Source: an uncultured Actinomycetes bacterium
GTDB taxonomy: Bacteria; Actinomycetota; Actinomycetes; Nanopelagicales; Nanopelagicaceae
Assembly: GCA_903899375.1 (NCBI GenBank)
Contig: CAIUIT010000082.1
Location: forward strand, 1 to 61,933
DNA: 61,933 bases
Direction: 5' to 3'
Of the stretch, positions 54,654 through 61,933 are shown in pieces. The notes under the pieces are model-generated. The model was not told the origin of the DNA and did not search any database. It saw only the letters and a list, made by a program, of their open reading frames with translations. Position 1 is the stretch's first letter, and each line of letters begins with the position of its first letter. A program made the position numbers and the translations under genes.

Positions 54654-55514
54654 ATGTTTCATTTTACATTTTTGCAAGCAGGGATGACTGGACTGATTCA
54701 GGGAATCACGGAGCTCTTTCCAATTTCGAGTCTGGGCCACGCCGTTCTAGTTCCAGCTTGGTTGGGGGGCTCATGGCGAGTCTTCTCAGATACACCGCAA
54801 TACCTCCTCATAGCAGTGGCCTTCCACCTGGCCAGCGCCGTCGCTCTCTTTATAGTCTTCGCTCCGCGCTGGATTGCGATACTTCGTTCAGTTGTATCCT
54901 GGAATAAGGGCTCATCAAATTTCAAACTGTTTTGGTTATTAGTTCTTGGAACAATTCCAGTGGGTCTCATTGGCGTCGCATTTAACAATTTCTTTCAGCG
55001 CAATTTTCAAAAGCCACTGGCCGCTGGAATCTTTCTTACGATCAATGGATTGATCCTCTTTAGCGCTGAAAGACTTACTTCGAGAAGACACGCTCACGCT
55101 ATTCCTGCTGATCAAAATCTGGCCATCGTCGAACGTGTATCTACGGGTCAAGCCCTCATCATCGGAGTCGGGCAGAGCGCTGCGCTCTTCGCAGGTATTA
55201 GTCGATTTGGAATCACCGTCTCTGCTGGAATGCTTCGGGGTCTCTCTCGCTCTGTCGCTGCCGATTTCGCTTTTCTCTTATCTTTTCCAGTAATCCTGGG
55301 GGCATCCATTGTTAAATTGCCTAAGTTGGGTAATGGTGAATTGGCGGGGTCCTACGGAGCGCTCACATTTGGCGTTGCCATCGCCTTCGTGGCAACAATA
55401 TTCAGCGTAAAGGTTTTGACACGTTGGTTTAAGAGCAATTCACTCCGTCCCTTCGCTGCCTATTGCCTAGTCGTTGGCCTCATCTCAATAATCAGATTTG
55501 GCTTCATTAACTGA
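54654..55514 (+). CDS. uppP: Undecaprenyl-diphosphatase (UppP/BacA)
   Basis: GLIQGITELFPISSLGHAVLVPAWL…IGVGQSAALFAGISRFGITVSAGMLRGLSR. Confidence 0.93.
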   Translation: MFHFTFLQAGMTGLIQGITELFPISSLGHAVLVPAWLGGSWRVFSDTPQYLLIAVAFHLASAVALFIVFAPRWIAILRSVVSWNKGSSNFKLFWLLVLGTIPVGLIGVAFNNFFQRNFQKPLAAGIFLTINGLILFSAERLTSRRHAHAIPADQNLAIVERVSTGQALIIGVGQSAALFAGISRFGITVSAGMLRGLSRSVAADFAFLLSFPVILGASIVKLPKLGNGELAGSYGALTFGVAIAFVATIFSVKVLTRWFKSNSLRPFAAYCLVVGLISIIRFGFIN

Positions 55515-56248
55515 TGTTTGTAGGTTTAGGAACAGTAATTAATGTAGGAACAATTATCCTAGGTTCGGCTCTTGGAATTTTTGGAGGTGCCCGCTTCCCA
55601 CCAAAACTGCGCGTACTTGTAACCGATGTACTCGGCTGCGTAACTCTTATTAATGCCGCTGATAATCTGAAGAGTATCTGGGCTCACACTTTTGTAGCAT
55701 CAGTTCCCAAAGGTTGGACGACTTTGGGTACCTTACTTGCCCTTATTCTCGGGGGAGTGGTGGGCTACCTATTGCATATCGAAGGGCGCCTAGAGAATTT
55801 AGGTTTAAGTATTAAGGCGCGCTTCGGCACTCGCGACAAGGGATCTTTTCTCGAGGGATTCATGGCTGCATCATTACTTTTCGCCATAGGCCCCTTAGCA
55901 ATTCTGGGCAGCGTGAGCGATGGCATGCACACCGGAATACAGCAACTGGTGTTGAAGAGCACTCTCGATGGCTTTGCCGCAATGGCTTTTGCAACAACTT
56001 TCGGTTGGGGGGTCGCATTTTCAGCAGTACCCGTAGCGATCTATCAATTCGGATGGACCGCCGTAGGATTTTTCTTGGGTAATATCTTGACTCAATATCA
56101 GGTGCAATCTTTGACTGCTGTTGGTGGGGTCATGCTCTTTGGTATTGGTTTGCGACTCCTCAACATCAAAGTTATGGCCGTTGGAGATCTTTTACCGGCG
56201 TTAATCTTTGCGCCGCTCGTTGCATTAGCGGCACATCAATTTATCTAA
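55514..56248 (+). CDS. DUF554 family membrane protein
   Basis: GLGTVINVGTIILGSALGIFGG…GPLAILGSVSDGM…ALKSTLDGFAAMAFA-like pattern. Confidence 0.88.
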   Translation: MFVGLGTVINVGTIILGSALGIFGGARFPPKLRVLVTDVLGCVTLINAADNLKSIWAHTFVASVPKGWTTLGTLLALILGGVVGYLLHIEGRLENLGLSIKARFGTRDKGSFLEGFMAASLLFAIGPLAILGSVSDGMHTGIQQLVLKSTLDGFAAMAFATTFGWGVAFSAVPVAIYQFGWTAVGFFLGNILTQYQVQSLTAVGGVMLFGIGLRLLNIKVMAVGDLLPALIFAPLVALAAHQFI

Positions 56249-56252
56249 TCCC

Positions 56253-57293
56253 TTAGAATGTCGAAGCGTCAATGACGAAGCGATATTTAACATCGCTTGC
56301 AACTGTGCGCTCGTAAGCCTCGTTGATGTAATTGGCGTTAATGACTTCTACATCACTGAGAATATTCTTCTCGGAACAGAAATGCAGCATCTCTTGCAAT
56401 TCAGGGAGGCCACCGATCATAGAACCGGCCAAAGATCGGCGAAGTCGCAGCAAGTTAAAGCCACTTACTTCATAGGGCTTGCCAGGCAACCCAATAACAA
56501 CAAGAGCACCATCCAACTTCAAGAGTCCAAGGTAGAGATTGATATCAAGATCGGCAGATACGGTATTGAGAATCAGGTCAAAGCTCTCATTGAGTCCCTC
56601 AAAGGCCTGAGGATCTTTTGTGACAATAAAGTGCTTAGCTCCCATACGTTTTGCATCGCTCTCTTTATTTGGCGAATGCGAGAATACGGTTACTTCAGCT
56701 CCCATAGCTACGGCAAATTTCACGCCCATATGCCCAAGTCCACCCAAGCCGATGACGCCGACCTTGCTTCCGACTCCTGCTTTCCAGTGGCGAAGAGGGG
56801 AGTAGAGCGTGATTCCAGCACAGAGCAAGGGCGCTACGCCGGAGAGTTCCAGGTTCCCTGGAACCAGAACTGCATAATCTTCGTCAATAACGTACTTGTT
56901 GGAGTATCCGCCCAAGGCAACCGTCGTTCCATCGCGCTCGTACCCGTTGTAGGTGCCGGTCATGCCTTCCAAGCAATATTGCTGTTGGCCGGCCAAACAG
57001 TTCTCACAGGTGCGGCATGAGTCGATAAAGACGCCCACTCCAACTTGATCCCCAATGGAGAACTTTGTTACTGATGAACCGATGGCTGTGACTACTCCAA
57101 CGATTTCATGACCGGGAACCATGGGGAATATCGCCGATCCCCATTCTTCTCGCGCCTGATGAATATCTGAGTGGCAGATTCCGGAGTATTTAACATCAAA
57201 GGCAATATCTCCAGCGCGCAATTCTCGTCTCACAAATGAATAGGGTTGTAGGGGAGCTTTTGCTTTTAGTACTGCATAACCACGAGTTTCCAT
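56253..57293 (-). CDS. Zinc-dependent NAD(P) alcohol dehydrogenase (CAD/AdhC type); start 57293 preferred over 57302
   Basis: YSGICHSDIHQAREEW, GHEIVGVV, CxxCxxxxxxxC, GLGGLGHMGVKFA. Confidence 0.9.
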   Translation of the reverse strand: METRGYAVLKAKAPLQPYSFVRRELRAGDIAFDVKYSGICHSDIHQAREEWGSAIFPMVPGHEIVGVVTAIGSSVTKFSIGDQVGVGVFIDSCRTCENCLAGQQQYCLEGMTGTYNGYERDGTTVALGGYSNKYVIDEDYAVLVPGNLELSGVAPLLCAGITLYSPLRHWKAGVGSKVGVIGLGGLGHMGVKFAVAMGAEVTVFSHSPNKESDAKRMGAKHFIVTKDPQAFEGLNESFDLILNTVSADLDINLYLGLLKLDGALVVIGLPGKPYEVSGFNLLRLRRSLAGSMIGGLPELQEMLHFCSEKNILSDVEVINANYINEAYERTVASDVKYRFVIDASTF

Positions 57294-57363
57294 GGGGCGC
57301 AAGGTACCTTACTTATCTCCAAATTTCCCAAGGAGCTTTGGTGAAGGGTCGATTCCACACTTG

Positions 57364-57447
57364 TGTCCGAGAAGGGAGTTGAACCCTCAAGCCCTTGCGG
57401 GCACTAACACCTCAAGCTAGCGCGTCTGCCAATTCCGCCACCCGGAC
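57364..57447 (-). tRNA. tRNA-Leu, anticodon GAG; CCA not encoded
   Basis: Reverse strand GTCCGGGTGGCGGAATTGGCAGACGCGCTAGCTTGAGGTGTTAGTGCCCGCAAGGGCTTGAGGGTTCAACTCCCTTCTCGGAC-A; long variable arm; 7-bp acceptor pairing. Confidence 0.96.
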
Positions 57448-57543
57448 CGGTGCAGTCATTGATCCCTCTAGGGGAGCGACTGAGTGTGTAAGGATACCAA
57501 AACATTCTTGGTCAAGTTGCCATCGCTAGGGCAGAATGAGGGC

Positions 57544-58857
57544 ATGACAACCACTGAGTTGAGCGCGATAGAAGATGACTGCATCCAGATCCTCCAGGAG
57601 TTAATCCGCATCCCGAGTGTTAACTACGGGGAAGGTAAAGGAGATGAAGAGGCAGTAGCTCGATATGTAGTTGCTAAATTGGCAGAAGTTGGGATCGAAT
57701 CAGAGCTCATAGAGACAGCGCCAAAGAGATTCAACGTCGTTGCTCGAATTCCTGGAAGAGATACCACCCGTCCAGGGCTAGTGGTTCACGGACATCTCGA
57801 TGTCGTGCCTGCCAATGCAGCTGATTGGAGTTTCGAGCCTTTCTGTGGAGACATAAAGGATGGCTATGTTCTTGGACGTGGAGCTGTAGATATGAAAGAT
57901 GGCGATGCCATGTTCTTATCTATCGTTCGCTCTTGGGCGCGCACTGGTTTCGTACCACCTCGCAATATTCTCCTCATCTTCTTTGCTGACGAAGAGGCTG
58001 GCAGCACCTTCGGTTCACACTGGATGGTTGAAAATCGACCAGATATTTTTGAGGGGTATTCTGAGGCTATCTCGGAGGTAGGTGGGTTCTCTGTCACGAT
58101 TACTGGAGGCCATCGCCTCTACTTCATCGAGACAGCAGAAAAAGGAATTCAATGGATGGAGATCACAGCGCGCGGCTCGGCCGGCCATGGCTCATTCATC
58201 AATAATGACAACGCGGTTACAAAGTTAGCTCGAGTTATCTCTAGAGTGGGTGCACATGTCTGGCCGCAACGAGAGACAGCAACCGGGGCAAAGTTCTGGG
58301 GCAAGATCGCGGAGCTGACTGGCGATAAATACGATCCCGCAAACGCGACTGACCTGCTCAAACATATAGGCGGGGCTGCTCGCATGATGGGCGCAACAAC
58401 TCAGAATACTTCCAATCCATCCATGCTTAACGCTGGATATAAGGCAAATGTGATTCCAGGCTCAGCAACTGCGGTCGTGGATGGGCGTTTCCTTCCTGGC
58501 TTCGAACACGAACTCGAAGAGACAATGCGTCAGATCGTTGGTGCCGATGCAGAAATTTCCGTACTTGTTCGCGACAAGGCGCTAGAAGTAGATTTCTCTG
58601 GACCACTCGTAGAGGCGATGACTGCTGCGGTTTTATCACAAGATCCGCAAGGGATCCCCGTTCCTTATCTCATGAGCGGCGGAACAGATAACAAGGCGCT
58701 TAGTGAGTTGGGGATCATTGGCTACGGGTTCAGCCCACTTCGACTCCCAGATGACCTGGACTTTTTTGCGCTATTCCACGGGGTCGATGAACGTGTTCCT
58801 GTTGAAGGAGTTAAATTTGGAGTGCGCGCACTGGTGCACTTCTTCGAAAACTGTTAG
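57544..58857 (+). CDS. M20-family peptidase / dipeptidase (start moved from ORF-track 57484)
   Basis: VVHGHLDVVPANAADWSFEPFCGDIKDGYVLGRGAVDMKDGDAM; FADEEAGS. Confidence 0.92.
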   Translation: MTTTELSAIEDDCIQILQELIRIPSVNYGEGKGDEEAVARYVVAKLAEVGIESELIETAPKRFNVVARIPGRDTTRPGLVVHGHLDVVPANAADWSFEPFCGDIKDGYVLGRGAVDMKDGDAMFLSIVRSWARTGFVPPRNILLIFFADEEAGSTFGSHWMVENRPDIFEGYSEAISEVGGFSVTITGGHRLYFIETAEKGIQWMEITARGSAGHGSFINNDNAVTKLARVISRVGAHVWPQRETATGAKFWGKIAELTGDKYDPANATDLLKHIGGAARMMGATTQNTSNPSMLNAGYKANVIPGSATAVVDGRFLPGFEHELEETMRQIVGADAEISVLVRDKALEVDFSGPLVEAMTAAVLSQDPQGIPVPYLMSGGTDNKALSELGIIGYGFSPLRLPDDLDFFALFHGVDERVPVEGVKFGVRALVHFFENC

Positions 58858-59811
58858 TTAAAACTTGCGGGTAGATATTTCGTCAAGGGCTTGGCGCACT
58901 TGGGCAGGTATTTCAATCTCTTCCACCGACAACGCGCCACGCAATTGCGCTCCTGTTCGAGCCCCCACGATGGCGCTGCTGACACCGGGCTGATCTCTCA
59001 CCCAACTGAGTGCGACTTCAATAGGGGAGTACCCCAAGCCTTCTGCTGCTACGCAAACAGCATCAACTATCGAACGCGCTCTTTGATCTAAATACGGTGC
59101 AATAAAACCAGAGAAGTGTGGGCTAGCTCCCCGGGAGTCTGAGGGAGTGCCATTGCGATATTTTCCGGTTAAGACTCCACGTCCAAGTGGTGACCACGCG
59201 ATGAATCCAAGCCCAACCGACTCACATGCTGGTAACAGTTCAGTTTCTATCTCCCGATTAAGAAGAGAGTATTCCGATTGCGCAGAACTGAGGGTGACTT
59301 TTCCGAAGAATGGATTTTGAATTGTGGCGGCTCGTGCTACCTGCCACGCTGCAAAATTGGAGACCCCTACATAACGAACTCGCCCACTCGACACCGCAAA
59401 ATCCAGTGCGGAGAGGGTTTCTTCCAAAGGTGTAGAGGGATCCCACTGGTGTATCTGCCATAGATCGACGTAATCAATACCGAGACGTTCGAGAGAGGCG
59501 TCGAGATCACTCAAGAGAGATGATCGGGAATTGTTGATGGATCGCTCGCCAGACTTGAAAGTGATTCCAGCTTTGGTAGCAATCGTGACCTCATCGCGCC
59601 CCACAAGAGTTCCCAGGAATCCACCGATAACGCGTTCGGCATCACCATCTCCATATACGGCAGCGGTGTCAATAAAACTTCCGCCAGCATCTAGGTAAAT
59701 TCGAAGCTGATTAGCCGCCTCGTGTTCATCGGTGTCCCGACCCCAGGTCATAGTTCCGAGTCCGATTCGCGAAACGTGTAGACCTGTCCGTCCTAAGGTG
59801 CGCTTCTCCAT
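58858..59811 (-). CDS. Aldo/keto reductase
   Basis: MEKRTLGRTGLHVSRIGLGTMTWG…FIDTAAVYGDGDAERVIG…YVDLWQIHQWD. Confidence 0.94.
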   Translation of the reverse strand: MEKRTLGRTGLHVSRIGLGTMTWGRDTDEHEAANQLRIYLDAGGSFIDTAAVYGDGDAERVIGGFLGTLVGRDEVTIATKAGITFKSGERSINNSRSSLLSDLDASLERLGIDYVDLWQIHQWDPSTPLEETLSALDFAVSSGRVRYVGVSNFAAWQVARAATIQNPFFGKVTLSSAQSEYSLLNREIETELLPACESVGLGFIAWSPLGRGVLTGKYRNGTPSDSRGASPHFSGFIAPYLDQRARSIVDAVCVAAEGLGYSPIEVALSWVRDQPGVSSAIVGARTGAQLRGALSVEEIEIPAQVRQALDEISTRKF

Positions 59812-59859
59812 GAGGCGACCCTAGCAACCCGCGGACGAATTTCTCGGTAACCTACGAAC

Positions 59860-60531
59860 ATGGCAAAGTCATCAGGTTGCGAGGTAGTCCTCCTTCGGCA
59901 TGCCCATTCAACTGCCAACCTCAAAGGGATACTTGCTGGTCGCGACAATCGAGTGGGACTTTCGCCCCGGGGGAAGATAGAGGCCGGAGAGGTAGCCGAC
60001 CTGCTTAAATCTGGAAATTTTGATGCTATTTATTCATCACCACTTCGTCGTTGCAAAGAGACAATCGCTCCGCTTCTCGCACTCAAGAAGCAGAAGGTGG
60101 AGTTCTTGGATGGTCTCCTTGAGATGGAATATGGTCGTTGGTCTGGAAAATCTCTCTCACTTCTGGCCAAAGAGGAGCTTTGGAAGGCAATTCAAAGTCG
60201 TCCAAGCACAGTGCGATTTCCTGGGGGTGAAAGTTTCTCTGAGATGTCCTTGCGTGCAAACCAGGCGGTGATGGCAAAAGCGATGGGCAAGAGTCGGATA
60301 TTGATCGTTTCTCACGGTGATGTCATTAAATCGATCGTCGCATTCCACTTGGGTCTGGCCCTAGACCTATTTCAACGGATCTCCATCGATCCCGCATCAA
60401 TTACTACGATTCGATTGCCGAATTCCCAAGTTATTCAAGTTAACTCCACCGCGCATTTGCAGAAGGGCACCTCGGGAGTCAAAGGAAAGCGTGATCGCTT
60501 CACCTTGGGTGGAGGACAGGGAACTGTATGA
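59860..60531 (+). CDS. Histidine phosphatase family protein (phosphoglycerate mutase-like)
   Basis: VVLLRHAHSTANLKGILAGR…YSSPLRRCKETIAPL…LIVSHGDVIKSIVA. Confidence 0.92.
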   Translation: MAKSSGCEVVLLRHAHSTANLKGILAGRDNRVGLSPRGKIEAGEVADLLKSGNFDAIYSSPLRRCKETIAPLLALKKQKVEFLDGLLEMEYGRWSGKSLSLLAKEELWKAIQSRPSTVRFPGGESFSEMSLRANQAVMAKAMGKSRILIVSHGDVIKSIVAFHLGLALDLFQRISIDPASITTIRLPNSQVIQVNSTAHLQKGTSGVKGKRDRFTLGGGQGTV

Positions 60532-61091
60532 GCAGATTTATTTATAGCCACGAGAACGTATCTCGCTGCATCGTCGGGACGGTTGGATTGCCCGGAGAGC
60601 GTCAATTCTTTCTGCAGGTAGTCTCCCCGCTAGAAACGACATGCGTTGCCATCGAGAAGTCGCAAGCAATGGCACTCTCTGAACGGCTTCGAATCATGAT
60701 GCGTGAACTTCGCCGAAATCAACTGGCGAGTCTGGATGAACTCAATGTCACCGTTGAACGTGATGATACAGCGCTGGAATTTCCAATCACTGAGGATTTC
60801 AGAGTTGGAGTAATTGGTATCAGTTGGGATCAAGAGACTCAACGAATTCTTGTTGAAGCGCAGGCGATAGGTGATGAAACGATCACCGAGTTATTGGATG
60901 AAGATGAGGTGGCGTTGATCGAAGATGCCCCAGATCTTCTCTCATTCAAGCTCCGGATACATCAGGCCCGCGCATTCTGCGATCGAACCGATGCGGTGGT
61001 CGCCGCCGGTAGACAACCCTGTCCTTTTTGCGGACTTCCTGTCGATCCGGCCGGCCATCTCTGTCCGCGCGCGAACGGATATCGCCGTTGA
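60528..61091 (+). CDS. DUF3090 family protein
   Basis: GLPGERQFFLQV…FRVGVIGISWDQETQRILVEAQA…CPFCGLPVDPAGHLCPRANGYRR. Confidence 0.88.
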   Translation: MSRFIYSHENVSRCIVGTVGLPGERQFFLQVVSPLETTCVAIEKSQAMALSERLRIMMRELRRNQLASLDELNVTVERDDTALEFPITEDFRVGVIGISWDQETQRILVEAQAIGDETITELLDEDEVALIEDAPDLLSFKLRIHQARAFCDRTDAVVAAGRQPCPFCGLPVDPAGHLCPRANGYRR

Positions 61092-61780
61092 CTCCTGAAC
61101 AAAAGATCATCGAGAGCGGCGAATTGCAGGTAGAAGGGCGATTTGTAGATGCCTCTAATGCCACGCTCTTCGCAAAATGTGTTGTGGGCGCAGAAGAAGT
61201 CGCCGTGATTTACAAACCAATCGCAGGAGAGCGCCCGTTGTGGGATTTCCCTGATGGAAACTTGGCACAACGTGAGCTGGCCGCCTACTTACTCTCCGAG
61301 GCCCTACAACTACATCTCGTACCATTCACCATTATGCGCGATGGCACCTTCGGACCGGGAATGGTGCAAGAGTGGATTGAAATTGACGAGGAGTTAGATA
61401 TCGTCGAATTGACTAATAGCGAGAACGATCGTATCCGTCAGATGGCTCTCTTCGATGCCATCATCAACAACACAGATCGCAAATACGGACATATTCTCCC
61501 GACGAAAGATGGCCCCATTTATGGATGCGATCACGGGGTGACTTTTCATACCGATCCCAAACTCCGAACCGTCATATGGCAATTTGCCGGCAAAGAGTTC
61601 ACCGCCAATGAATTGCAGGTGCTGCGTAGCGCCAGCGAACTCGCCTCGAAAGAGACCGACGGAATGATCTCTGCCGCCGAACTTTCTGCCTTGAATTCCA
61701 GAATTGCTGACCTTCTTGGCGCAGGAGTCTTTCCGGAGCCGAGCGAAGATTGGCCAGCCGTCCCTTGGCCGCCTTTTTAG
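61088..61780 (+). CDS. SCO1664-family protein (kinase-like fold); TTG start overlapping the upstream stop
   Basis: ESGELQVEGRFVDASNATLFAKC…VIYKPIAGERPLWDFPDGNLAQRELAAYLLSEAL…ALFDAIINNTDRKYGHIL. Confidence 0.85.
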   Translation: MTPEQKIIESGELQVEGRFVDASNATLFAKCVVGAEEVAVIYKPIAGERPLWDFPDGNLAQRELAAYLLSEALQLHLVPFTIMRDGTFGPGMVQEWIEIDEELDIVELTNSENDRIRQMALFDAIINNTDRKYGHILPTKDGPIYGCDHGVTFHTDPKLRTVIWQFAGKEFTANELQVLRSASELASKETDGMISAAELSALNSRIADLLGAGVFPEPSEDWPAVPWPPF

Positions 61781-61796
61781 GTAGCCTTATCGCCTC

Positions 61797-61933
61797 ATGG
61801 ATATTCTAAATAACCCTTGGCCGAGTCCAACCCTTCCAGGTATTGACCATCCCGTGCCGAGTTTGCGATTGCAGAGCACAAGCGGCTCCTTTGAAATTCT
61901 GCCCGGCTCGCAGCAGAGAATGTACATCTGCGG
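61797..61933 (+). CDS. mshC: Cysteine:GlcN-Ins ligase MshC (mycothiol synthesis), 3'-truncated by window edge
   Basis: Translation MDILNNPWPSPTLPGIDHPVPSLRLQSTSGSFEILPGSQQRMYICG…; CysS-like YxCG start; downstream of the DUF3090/SCO1664 pair. Confidence 0.8.
   Translation, partial: MDILNNPWPSPTLPGIDHPVPSLRLQSTSGSFEILPGSQQRMYIC

Noticed and set aside
56382-57020. 212-aa plus-strand ORF inside the alcohol dehydrogenase
   Set aside because: Antisense to a clear zinc ADH; no family resemblance.
1-61933. CRISPR arrays, IS elements, prophage, toxin-antitoxin or biosynthetic clusters
   Set aside because: None seen on either strand; no repeat-spacer pattern, transposase, integrase or phage structural protein in the ORF set.

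Overview
The window is a gene-dense housekeeping segment (about 65 CDS, one tRNA) from an actinobacterium with a compact genome. Lineage is inferred from the pgsA-patA-pimA cluster, an mIHF-type protein, the relA-DUF349 pairing, DUF3090/SCO1664-family genes and mshC. Most genes are recognisable core functions: thrS, the PIM lipid cluster, pdxST, yebC-ruvCAB-secDF-rsh, hisS-aspS-alaS-ruvX-mltG, aroECKBQ-efp-nusB, pyrR-pyrBC-carAB-pyrKDF-gmk-rpoZ-coaBC-metK-priA-def-fmt-rsmB-rpe, an FMN riboswitch with ribM, hisEG, serB, uppP and mshC (partial). I saw no mobile element, CRISPR array, phage, or obvious new multi-gene system. The points most worth a second look are: (1) an in-frame fusion of the actinobacterial nucleoid protein mIHF to guanylate kinase, with a possible internal start site for free Gmk; (2) a serB gene cut by one in-frame TAA exactly between its ACT and HAD domains; (3) a truncated EF-G-like protein lacking a recognisable P-loop, antisense between the HIT gene and pgsA; (4) an FMN riboswitch controlling only a RibM/PnuC-type transporter between rpe and hisE; (5) a PyrR-binding-loop-like hairpin that would sequester the pyrR Shine-Dalgarno; (6) a recurrent TANNNT-N6-8-start-codon arrangement suggesting many leaderless transcripts. 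All family assignments come from reading the sequence, with no database search.
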